A stretch of 64,000 nucleotides of DNA from positions 17,504,843 to 17,568,842 of the forward strand of contig JAYGXS010000006.1 of NCBI GenBank assembly GCA_036362985.1, read 5' to 3'. Every line of letters starts with the position of its first letter. Positions within the stretch are counted from its first letter, which is position 1. Of this stretch, positions 10,750-20,748 are shown in pieces. The notes beneath the pieces are model-generated. The model searched no databases, was not told the DNA's origin, and saw only the letters and a list, made by a program, of their open reading frames with translations. Made by a program: the position numbers and the translations under genes. Origin of the DNA: Ligula intestinalis (taxonomy: Eukaryota; Platyhelminthes; Cestoda; Diphyllobothriidea; Diphyllobothriidae).

Positions 10750-10834
10750 TTAACTGCCAGTTCTGGATGTTTCCGTGCGGCCAAACATGAAAGTCCGTCT
10801 CTACATTCACCCACAAGCACCAACTGGCAGTTAA
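10750..10834. repeat. perfect 13-bp terminal inverted repeat bounding 85 bp
   Basis: TTAACTGCCAGTT at 10750-10762 and its exact reverse complement AACTGGCAGTTAA at 10822-10834. There is no ORF between them. It could be a tiny foldback/MITE-like unit or part of a larger palindromic PLE terminus, given the adjacent inverted repeat at 10666-10745. Confidence 0.55.
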
Positions 10835-11224
10835 GATGTGTGACCATCTGTCCCGTGTGGGTCTGCATAGTCCTGATATGGTGCACAACTTCGCATGGGA
10901 CAAAACACTCATCACCACAGTTTGCCCCTCCAACAAAGGCCGATAATTTCTTGGAGCCATGCACTCCGATTATCCATCCATCATGTGACCTATCAAGTTG
11001 GATGGAGTGTACAATCATCGCAATGAAAGTTGGAGGAGAAAACAGCCAATCAATACGGACTAAGGGCAACCGTAACTAGTTATTAACTAATTTTAAGAAA
11101 ATTTGGATTTGAGTGGAGAGCAGCAAAAACTGGCGGCTCAATTTCAAAACGCCGTCCGCCCAATAAGGAGCCATAAGTGAATTTAAAACTTGTAGTAAAG
11201 ATGAAAAGTACTGTTAATTTCAGG

Positions 11225-11620
11225 AATCAATTGGTGAGCCTGTAGTGACTCACTCCACGCAGACGCCCAGGCGCTAATGCCCACTGCTGCTGTTTTCTGG
11301 CCCTGGAACAACCAATCACAGGCCTTTCTCCTCTGTCTGGCCAATCACTCGTCAAGGCCGACCCACAAAAAGACCGCTATAGACGCCGTGGCGACTCCTC
11401 CGGTCACTTCACTTCAAACTCGGTCTGCTGGTTGGCGGTTGGTCACTTTGCTTACAGTGAAATTCCTCCTACCTACTTTCCACTTCCTTTTGTATAGAAT
11501 AAAATGGTCCTCCCACTCTCGTCTTCCACGTCTCCTCTTCTCCTAAGGAACCGGGCCTGAAGATCACAGTCGCTAGGGTTTCACTTACTTGGCCCCCTGT
11601 GATAATCTAACTGGGTACTT
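11225..11620 (+). repeat. LTR-like repeat, copy 1
   Basis: Shares with 60530-60810 an ordered series of matches: AACCAATCA(C/G)AGGCCT, TGGCCAATCAC/TAGCCAATGAG, a CTTCCTTTTGTA tract, CTCTTCTCCTAAGGAA/CTCTATTAAGAAA, and CCTGAAGATC(A/G)CAGT...GGGTTT. There is no ORF. CCAAT-like boxes, a pyrimidine-rich stretch and the neighbouring gypsy fragment at the other copy suggest a solo LTR, but I cannot place TG...CA ends. Confidence 0.4.
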
Positions 11621-12087
11621 CAGGATCCTAGATCCTTGACTCTACATACTTGCAGATGGGTTCTGCCTTTCAAGAGCCATTTAATCGGCATCTGTGAAAA
11701 TATTCGCAGTGGATCCTCAATGGTGAGATTTAAAGGCCTCAGCTGAAGAAACGCATATAATTGCTCAAACATTAAACGGAAATGGCTCGGAAATAAATAA
11801 GTATACTCGTCAGTTTTCAAGCAATTGAAGCCCTCTATTAATGTGAAAGCACAGAAAGGAGGAAAAATGAGAAACTCTATCGAATACTCTTTCCCTGATG
11901 ATGGGTTCGAGCATGAAAGCAAAATGTCGAGTTCTTATTCAAGCGTTCGCTTCTACGTCTTCTCAACTAAGTTTTGGGACATGCAAGTACGCGTACTCTC
12001 ATTAGATTGGCAGGGTCCGGAATTTTATAAACACAGCGATGGCCAGAAGGAGAAAGGGCATTCACCGGGAGGGAGTTATTTGTGATC

Positions 12088-12125
12088 TGACGTTTCGAAT
12101 AGTTATCTCGTCTATCCATCTTCAG
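12088..12125 (-). ncRNA. minimal PLE-type hammerhead motif
   Basis: Minus strand: core CTGAAGA (12125-12119), helix II GGATAG with CTATTC (12117-12112 with 12102-12097, 6 bp including one G-T), core GAAA (12096-12093), then ACGTC, giving a two-base-pair helix III and a GTC cleavage site. All invariant core bases are present. Helix I is very short. It fits the minimalist hammerheads reported in the terminal repeats of PLEs, and it sits at the 3' end of the PLE at 12088-12951. Confidence 0.65.
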
Positions 12126-12951
12126 AGAGTGAATACTCTGTCTCCTGGCCCTCGTTATATGCCACTCCTTTCGTCCGCGAGTGAAGTCTGCCAATCCAGT
12201 TCGAGACGCTCTGCATAGGTCGTGTCTCAATGTGGTAACGGTTCGCCGTACCAGCAGCCTGGCAACCGTCCCTCGCGCTCCGCTCTGCGTTGTGACTGTC
12301 TGCACCTAGGGTGTCAGTGTTTGTTTGGCTTCACCCCGACTCGCCATCGCCTGCGCCCTGGTAACCGTTGGCCGCACCCGCAGCCTCGTTCCCACCCCCG
12401 CTCTGTGCTGTGCGCTGAGATTGTCTGCAGACGGGGCGTCAGTGTTTGTATGGCTTCTACCCGCCTCGCCATGTCGCCTGGATGCGTCGGTTGAGCGGAT
12501 CACTGGCTGATGGCTCCGATTGTTCCTTGTCGTGACCATCCTTTCATAAGAATGTTCTTAACACAAAATAGGGGACCAGCAAATGTATGTGGCAGTTAAC
12601 CTAACAGTCGGTCGACATTCATGCTTCATTAATCTGCCTTGACGTGTGATCGTTACCTCGGCCCACAATTTCAAAATTGAAGACGTGCCCCATCTCTGCA
12701 GCATGGGTGGCTACCTCCGACTTTGGGTCAAGCCTTCTTACCGTCAGCTGATGCTCGTGCATTCGCGTTTGAAGCTGCCGGTCGGTTTCTCCAACGTATT
12801 TGCACCTCCCGCAACTGCATTGAAGTCGGTAGAAAACGCCCGATTTTTCTCGTTTCGGTATAGGTTGTTTTGGCCGCAAGTACTTCACGTGCCTGCCTAG
12901 GGACGCCAATTCCCCCCTCCACGCTCCCGGCAGGCTTTTTTCTATGGCCAC
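12088..12951 (-). mobile_element. Penelope-like element, 3' half with GIY-YIG endonuclease
   Basis: The minus frame 12951-12619 encodes the C-terminal end of a PLE protein: a basic KYLRPKQPIPKREKSG linker, then GVFYRLQCSCGRCKYVGETD (the GIY and YIG strands, here VFY and YVG), QTRMHEH with the conserved Arg, and SEVATHAAEMGHVFNF. This endonuclease nicks target DNA to prime reverse transcription in the nucleus. Downstream is a Ser/Arg-rich open tail (12539-12306) and, at the end, the hammerhead motif. The reverse transcriptase is absent upstream, so the copy is 5'-truncated. The GIY-YIG core itself is intact for about 110 residues. Confidence 0.75.
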
Positions 12952-13464
12952 TTAGATTACGTCAGAGAAGCCTGCAGGCAGCTGTATCCGATACATACCA
13001 CTGAACCGAGCCCTAACAGTGGCGGTTGCCGCACACCTCGAGGGCAGGAAGTTGCTGATGTGGCGCTGCCTATTTAAGCCGGTTGTGCTCTGTGCTGCCG
13101 GCGCACGGTGAGTCACCCAGTGCATATGGCATGAACGTGCTCTACGTCTTCGCCACCCCCCGGGCTCTGATGTTCGCGCGTGCGAAATACCTTGCTGTTT
13201 CGCGGAAATGTTTCTATTTTTAGAAGGTGACCAAATGGCAGTGTAAGCAGCTAAACAAATAAAAGCCTGCCCTGGTTGGAAGAAAAGTCCAACTCCAAAC
13301 AAGAAGGTCAAAAGCTCCTGTATTAAAGCCTTAATATAGGTTGCCTCCAGTTGCCTGCACTCAGACTGCAGAACCCTGGGATTACCAATAGATACGTGAC
13401 TCTCGGAAGGACAAAACTCAGCTCCTACTAGGGCCTTGAACGATGCGTTTGGAAGAAAATGCAC
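12952..13464 (-). other. open frame of unknown nature next to the PLE endonuclease
   Basis: A 170-codon minus-strand frame ends one base upstream of the PLE endonuclease frame. It has no reverse transcriptase motif. The middle contains two aromatic/hydrophobic stretches (LLTFLFGVGLFF, AFICLAAYTAIW). It may be chance, or the decayed segment joining a PLE reverse transcriptase to its endonuclease. I do not recognise a domain. Confidence 0.3.
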
Positions 13465-15700
13465 AAACCTCTTTCAAATTTGGGCATTCAGGATTGCCCA
13501 TGGAAAATAAACTAACAGGCTTCTTTGGCTTTGTCTGGACTCCCATCCTCTTCTCTGCATTTACTAGGTTGTCCGGAATATACTGGTCGCGTTAAGAGAC
13601 AGAAATTTTTTTAAACACTAGAGAATTTAAAATATGTCAAAGTATGACTTTTGCACGTGTTTGCATCTCTGCTTTCAATGAACGAAATGACTTGAGCATG
13701 GTCGATTAAAAAATATCTACCTCAGTTATCTTCGTGCAAGATTTGTTGCTTCAAATTCCAAAAACGTGAAAAATCACTATCACTGTGACTAGTAACTGTA
13801 AATATTTGTTTTCCAAAAGGATATCTGGACCGGACAATAAGTCAACTTGCACACTTTTGTTATCCTTAAGATAAAGAGAGAGTAAGTCCAGGGATCGACA
13901 GCTAGCATGCGACGTATCTGCCCTTCTAAGGCTGTAAAGCATACTTCTCTAAAATTGATAACCTGAAAGATTTATCCTGAGGAATATTGAAGAACGCATC
14001 GAAGAGCCTATCACATTAGCTGAAAAAGAAACTACGTAATTATTTGCCCTACTTTCGTCATAGATACCAGCTAAAAGCCCAGACAAGCGTGTTTTGCCAA
14101 TCTTTTGTCACTGCCTGACGCAGATGCAAAGAGCTCGGCTCATCACTGGATGCCCTAACCTCCCTCGTGTATTTTCTGGCGTTCACACGGGAAATGCTGG
14201 GGATTCACTGATAAACCAAACTCCTCGCAGCTGTGTCAGGCAGCGGCACAAGATCGGCTGAACAAGCGTTTCTGGACTTGTAGCTAGCGCTAAGTGTAAT
14301 AAATAATTACGTAAATATATTAACATTCGCTTAACGAAACGATTATCCGGACATGGTATTTGTGTGTTGTTAATGGCATATTGTACAAGCCACTGTCTTC
14401 TAGCCATTAGTTTAATTGCAACAGCAAAAAAACAAGTGTATTTTCCTAATTTTATTGCCCTTTCTTCTATTTACGTGAAATTAATGAGGCGATAAAAAGA
14501 CAGGCTTCAAAAATAATTTGAACGCAGGAGATTGGCTAAACAGTGTACAAAGCCGTTCGAAAACAAAAACCCGCACAGCACCCCAGTTCAAAATCGCCCG
14601 AGCCGGCCATCTCTGCTGTTGCGGCCGCACAGGTACCGATTCATAGGGGTATTTTAAATTCTACCTGGAGGAGGCATTTGCATTTTGTCCGTGTCAGTGT
14701 ACAAAAAGGCCTTACAAGGTAAATCTCACTGTCAAGCAAAGATTGCCTCTGTGAAATGTTTGCAAAGTCACATGACCGCGACCTGCATAAGTACAACCTG
14801 ATTGCAGGGCTGCAGAAGACAGCCTGAAGGGGCCCAACTCCGGGTACATGTTGAAAACACGGAACCTCGCACTTCTTGTGACTGCTTGCACGTACGCATC
14901 AGCGGCGGCTGATCCGGGCTCCCTAACCTGGCCACTCATCTGCCTGAGGCTCAGTCACATACAAGGGCATCAGAAATGCTGTGACAACCTCCTATGGGCT
15001 TTAACCTCGGACGCCGGCCTCGCGGCTCGTCCTGCCTAAAATGCCTTCAATTTAGTTTAGTCCAGTACAGAATACATTTTTCCTCATGCTGGGCATCCTC
15101 CTTCTCCTCTCCCCATACGAAACCAGGCCTGACGGTTGTAGCGACCAGTCTCACGCCTGCGCGTGGTAGGTAGTTCATCCCCTCCCGACTAACTTAAGCT
15201 GCTGTCATAAGCCCAATTGATTCAGTAACTGTGACCCACGGGCCTCACAAGCAAGCACTGAAAAGGCAATCAAAGCGATCATCAAAAATATTTGATTTAC
15301 CACATTTGCAGCTTTCGTGGCCCTTGTGATGCATGACCTCAGAACCTGGCCGGCGGCTTTCTTGCGTCCTCGGGTTTCGGCCTTAAAAGGGTCGCTCTTG
15401 TTGCCCACTCTGCATGCCCTGGTGGCCTGTTCGGTTCCGTTATTCTCGTGCCGTGAGGACGGCCCAGGTTATGACTCGCGTGCTGAGTCGTCCTAACATA
15501 ACACATTTGTACACAGATTTTAAGTTATTTAGGTGAAAATCGGATCAAAATTTTGCCGTTACCTGAGGGAATCCGAAAAGATAAGCGGACCAAGGAAATT
15601 AACCATATTAACAGCACAACCTTTGCACTTCGAAGAATTTAGTATAAAACTGAAAGAGACAAGGCTCAAGGTCATCCGACCATGAATGATTTTGTATGGC
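13465..15700. other. no gene recognised
   Basis: The region changes from about 13.5-14.5 kb (AT-rich) to GC-richer sequence at 14.6-15.5 kb. At 15010-15180 the wording (CTCCTTCTCCTCTCCCC, ACCAGGCCTGACGGTTGTAG) faintly echoes the end of the LTR-like repeat at 11225-11620. No exon, RNA gene or clear repeat boundary is visible. Confidence 0.4.
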
Positions 15701-16830
15701 AGATGATTAAATACGTCGTAAAAGGCCAGAATTACTGAGTTCTTGGATAAAACTGTGGAAAACTTAGCCTATCTCAGAAGCACACTCTTCTGGAACAGGA
15801 GAATCCATGACCATGTTGCACACCGGGCCTCTGAAGCTACCCACGCATTTGGTCAACCGCACACTTTAGTGTGGAATTGCCATGACTAGCAACTGAACAG
15901 CAAACGGAAGATGCACAAGGCCGCTGTTCTGGAGCGGAGACCTGGACCGCCTACGCCAGCCAAACTTGGAGGCTGAATCACTTCCATCTCAACCGTCTTC
16001 GCAGCTCAGGATTCCGGACAAGAAAGCCCGGAGCAAACCGAAATCTTCAGCTGAGGCCAATTCGACTGCGATGGAACGGCCCGCTGGTGAGCATGGACGC
16101 CGAACTAGTGTCCAAACGGCTATTATACGGTAATGCTGTTGTGGGTGTTCACCGACAAAGAGGACAAAAACTAAACTGCGCCACACTATTGCGACTCCAA
16201 ATTACTCGACGACCTCGTTCGGAACCGACTTGCCTGGAGAAGAGTTGTTAAAACTGGCACAACAATTCACAAAACCAACTGTATCGCTGCCGCTAAGATC
16301 CAAAAGGACTTATCGCATGGTACCAGCGCCGCGGACCAGCACAACCTATGCTCAGGCCCCTTCAATATGTTCACGCTCCTTCCAGGCATGGACCGGACTG
16401 GTCGGACTTCTTCGGATGCAATGCAAAAACCCTCGGACGACGTTAAGCTATAAAGCGGCGAACAGTCCTATATTCCCTTGCTTTCAATATTTCAACGGCA
16501 ACCACCCTCAGCATGATGCTCAACCTCCCCATGCCCCGCCACAATCCCCGCGTTGACCGCAGCGGCGACCACCAGCCACACCAATTCCCAGTCAGCAATA
16601 TTCTCCGACGCGCCACCTGCTACTGCTGTCACCGCCACTAACCCTTCTACCAGCAATGGGGACTTGAGTCTGACCTGTCATCACTTACCACACGCATTGG
16701 CCTGATGCGAATCCCTCGCATATAGGTACGCTTAGAGGTGGCTCCCGCCACACCAGCCACCTCCCCTATCTCAGGGTTCTTGACGTTGCCCGGACAGCGA
16801 CGGTCAAACTGTCAGTGTGTGAGGCACACG
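15700..16830 (+). mobile_element. RTE-type LINE, decayed 3' end with zinc-finger-like tail
   Basis: Plus-strand frames give, in order: VENLAYLRSTLFWNRRIHD and AHRASEATHAFGQ (15745-15850), corresponding to the ENFAYLGS / RISKASQAFGRL blocks after an RTE reverse transcriptase; KRKMHKAAVLERR (about 15905); a LDDLVRNRLAWRR...TGTTIHKTNCIAAAK block (16205-16290); and a Pro/Thr-rich stretch followed by NGDLSLTCHH near 16660. In flatworm RTE elements this tail carries C2H2-like CPHC...RIGLVGHLRIH fingers. Here RIGLMRIP (about 16693) is the worn remnant. Many frame breaks and stops are present. The identification rests on block order and recognised family wording. Confidence 0.55.
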
Positions 16831-19189
16831 GCAACGGTTTCCTAGAATGAGTTGCACTGAGGCTAAAAAGGGATCAGACTAGCACGGCACGCAGATACCG
16901 CGGGATTGCACGCCACTGCGTCAGTTGGCAAGCTCTGAGCATGTGGCCGGCCGCCAAGATTTCCATCACTCAAAAACGCATTAGCACTATTTTGGTCACT
17001 TGAACCTATCGCAACGCGCTATAAAATCGCTGACAGAGTAACTGGGTCCCCACCAGGACTGAGAGTCCCGCTGCTATTGCTACGCCATGCCGTGGTGTCA
17101 AGGAAACTCACGCAAACTTGAGATCAGAGCCGCCTTTGCAATGGCAAGCCAGACATGTAATTAGATCAGATAGCATGCGGCACGCGTAGACGAGTCGTTT
17201 CGCTTTGTCAGCCACTGCGCGAACACTCACTACCTTCTATCCCACTCACAACCAGAGATATAAGCAAACCCCAACCACTATTCATCACATCTGTATCGTT
17301 AGCCGATCTGATTGGCTAATTGCGAACGGCCAGTCAGTGCCCCCCCCCCATTTCTCACGCCTTATCTGCAATGTCTTATGACACGCCACTGGCCCTGTTT
17401 TGGAAATTGGCGGAATAATCCGGTACCACTCGGGACTATGAGTAAGAATCCAAGGCCACCTATGGCAGCCTCACCTTCGTGGGGCCCACGGTGCGGTCTG
17501 CAAGCGTCTGGTACGCGGAGGCGCTGTTCCAGTCTATGTTCAACCTATCTGAACATAGCCTAAATAAGCCCCAAACAGCGGCCGTCAAAGTCGATCCCAT
17601 CATCCGTTTATTGAGCACACTTAACGGTCTCAAGTGTTTGTACGTACTGCCGTCTTGTGAATAATCTGTATAGTCGGTCCGTAGCCTGCGGCTGTTTGCA
17701 AAGGTGCCCGTGGGGCACCGGTGTGAATAAACCGACGCACAACAATACCAAGAGTTGTTTTTGGTTGGCATAACCACCATCAACAAAGGAAGAAATAAGT
17801 AGTATATTTTGTTCAAAGGACCTTTAGATGGGCTAAGATATGAACACCGAGCAAGGGCAGAGGGGGGAGGATTCGTCTTGTATACATCATTGACAGGGGT
17901 TAGCGATGGTGATGGATGGGGAGGGAGGGGGCGGAGCGGAAATATACACGAGGGCAACTAACTCGTACAGTGGCGCGAGGACAGCTGAAAGAACGTAAAC
18001 ACATACACACACAGGCACGAAAACAAAAATGCAAGACGAAAATTCCCATACGGGGCTAACACAAAACAGGGGAGAAACCAGAAGGTCAAAAATAGGTAAA
18101 ACTAAGACGCGGCTTGTACACACACAAACTTGCACGGAGGCGAGGAGACGGCGTGCGTAAGCCAATGTATCACAGCCTAGGATATCTGAGGCGCAGAAGA
18201 GACGTGACAAAACGGAAGGAGGTTGAAGTTGAGTTGCGCGGGACGAAAGGGGAAGTCGTTCAAGGAGCGTCGCGGCCTTCCTCGAGAATGCAGTCCGCTA
18301 GTGTGCTTCCTGGCGGTACGCGACTTAGGATGTCCGAAAAGTAGGTACCCACATCCACTTCTGCCTTTAAGGAGGTTTCATACCACTCAAGCTTCTGTGG
18401 GCGGAAAAATAAGGTGTAAGAGAGTGGAATGGGAGGGGGTGGGGTAGACTGGGGAGCTTACTGCCCCTGCCTCGAGGATATTGACTGAAGCACGCGGCAA
18501 GACTACGCGAGGGGTTTTAAAAATAATGTGATGTTGTGTGCGCAATAAGTGACGAAATTAACGAAATGTCAGGGGCAGTTGCAGGTGCGTTTTTTTTTAT
18601 CTCGCGCAAGCCCAATCTGGGTTATTTTGTTGGCAAAAATAGGTCACTGTTGATAAAGATAGGCAGTTTCTTACAGTCCGTATTCGTGTATATTACAAGG
18701 CGAAGCGGCACTTTATGTACATTTTCCGCATAAACCAGGTTGTTGTTGGTGTTAGAGAAACGGGAGCGTTTGTGCCTTACAAATGCTAGCGTGTAAACTT
18801 GCGGAATTATTTGCTGTAGATGTCACTAATTGCCCGCATATTTTACCACACTAACGCTACGAAGTAGACCATGTTGGGGAACATACTTAAAACACCAGGC
18901 CTTTCAGGAACAGAGTCGCATCAAAATCATTCCACCAGTGAGTTACACCATTTTGACAAGTAACTTCTGAGAAGCCTAAATAGTTGAAATCAGAGGGAGA
19001 ACGTTGGCAGCGGGGACATCCAATCCCTCCCAGCTCTGCGATGCAACAGCAGGATATCGGCGAGAAGTATGTGTCTGGGCTTTTAACTATTCCCCACACT
19101 GCGAGTAGAGTAAACCACGCAACGTGTATTACTGCACCTCCTAAACAGGCCATGCGGTAGATGCGCTGGACAAAAACGCGGGCTAAATC
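16831..19189. other. no gene recognised; lies 3' of the MKK4 exons
   Basis: A poly-C run at 17341-17350 and purine-rich stretches at 17860-17940 and 18195-18480. Several open frames on both strands at 17.3-18.4 kb lack splice sites or family motifs. Part could be the unlocated last exon or 3' untranslated region of the minus-strand MKK4 gene. I searched for the His-Pro-Phe codon pattern expected at the start of that last exon and did not find it. Confidence 0.35.
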
Positions 19190-19440
19190 AGAGCACACCA
19201 AGTCCATAAGAAACTCCACACACGGAGGAGTGAAAGTGTGATGGCACGCATATGTGCGTAGGTTCATGCCGCACCATCCATCCATCTGTATCCGGCCTTC
19301 TTGACGCTGTCTTGACACCGGGCACAAGAGGGTGGGGGAAGAGAGTGTAGTAGATGCGGCAAAAGTCACCGTCCCTACACCCAACTTTTTATGAGGCATA
19401 CGGTCGACCTCGTCGGCATCGACTGTCATCTGTTAATGAC
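19190..19440 (-). repeat. dispersed short repeat, copy D
   Basis: Minus-strand copy with GAGGTCGACCGTATGCCTCA, GTGTAGGGACGGTGACTTTT, CTTGTGCCCGGTGTCAAGAC, AAGAAGGCCGGATACAGATG and a GCGTGCCATCACACTTTC end. It contributes the first half of a 180-codon minus-strand frame (19429-18887), which is therefore probably not a host gene. Confidence 0.55.
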
Positions 19441-20382
19441 TGCCTGTCGAGTTTGTGAGTACTGTGAGTTTATTCCACTGAAGCTGGTGGATTGCGTCCT
19501 AGCGGATGGAATCAGTGACCGGTTTCGTTGAGTATTAACCTTGTTTTCGACTATAAAATATAACTTGAGAGCGATTAAGTAGCATGTGATATCATCCCAT
19601 GATATTTCAGACTAGCTAGAATGCCAGCTTTTAAATGCAATTCCACATGACAGCATCCTTCTACTTGCGTAGTAGACATTCCTATATTGATGTTCGATGT
19701 CACTGTAAAATATGTCATTGAAAGCATGCTCGAAACCACCTCTCTTGTATTCAGTTGGCAACTAATGTTGTCTTTTGCAAAACTTCAACTCGATGATATG
19801 ACATTTTTCGGTTTTAAAAGTTTCCCATCATGAGATTTTTCGAGACTATACCAGATCCATTCAAATCACATAATATCTTTCCGTTTTTTAATGCCACTCA
19901 CGAAGTAACCAACATAATAAACACCCCTTGCAAACTCTTATGAGTACTATGTGGTATCTTCTGAATGGCATGGAATAATGCATGCTAGCACTTACACAGA
20001 AAGCATAAGACTGGAAATTCTACACACACAAAGGCAACAGGGGGATCAGATTCAATTCTTTTCGGGAATTTGGACACTTTTTCAAACATACAGATACAGA
20101 ATTAAAAAAACTGAAGGCATGATCGGCTAACAAATGAAGAGGAATGTATGTCCCCATTCGTATTATCACCCATTCCTTTGCGTCTACGGAAACCTTAGAA
20201 AATACTGTTCGCTCATCGATGTGCAATAGCCTGCAATGACTGGACATCGAGCTCTAAGACAGCCACTGGTAACCAAACCCTGCACCGTACAAAGGACAAG
20301 CCGCAGTTTGGGGTCTAGGAACAGGGGATAAAAATAAAAACTTTAATAGCCGATTGATGATAGAGAGAGCGGCAAAACTCAC

Positions 20383-20748
20383 CATCAAGGCGGGGTACTT
20401 AGGTCGAGACTGGAAGTCCTTCTTTAAACACTCGGAAACAAATTGCCGGAAGGCGGGAGAAAACGCATCCTCGCTGTTGTTGGCATCATCCTCGTTTTCC
20501 TCTGGCTCATCTCCGTCCACAAGTTCAGGTCGCGGTCTGGCAGGACCACGATAGGCCTTGCCTTTCGGAGTGCGCGGAAGTTGTGGCGGAGGTCCATCAA
20601 GGACGCAAGTCAGCTGCTCGAATACGGAGTGCCAGGAGGGATACGGAAATTGTCCGGTAGCGAGCTCAATGAGGGTTATGCCGAAACTCCAGACGTCTGA
20701 GCGTACATCATAACCCTTGACGCTGAGGCTAGGCTGAATACGTTCAGG
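20383..20748 (-). CDS. MAP2K4: MKK4 exon, C-lobe
   Basis: 366 nt, 122 codons, phase 0 to 0. It starts [20 protein letters not shown] and continues [29 protein letters not shown]. An unusual Pro/Arg then Asp/Glu/Asn-rich insert follows, after which the fold resumes at [18 protein letters not shown] and RPKYPALM. The donor is ATG/GTGAGT at 20382. The human exon break falls at the same place. The insert adds about 35-40 residues between subdomains X and XI. Confidence 0.93.

Noticed and set aside
11967..12305. 112-codon minus frame as a gene
   Set aside because: It covers the PLE 3' tail and hammerhead motif and is explained by the element.
17460..17957. 165-codon minus-strand frame
   Set aside because: No domain, rich in Pro/Ser from a purine/pyrimidine-biased stretch, overlapping open frames on the other strand, no splice sites.
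18887..19429. 180-codon minus-strand open frame, with HTFTPPCVEFLMDLVCS as a possible MKK4 last exon
   Set aside because: Its first half is a copy of the dispersed short repeat (copy D). There is no acceptor in the right phase, and the similarity to the MKK4 C-terminus is superficial.
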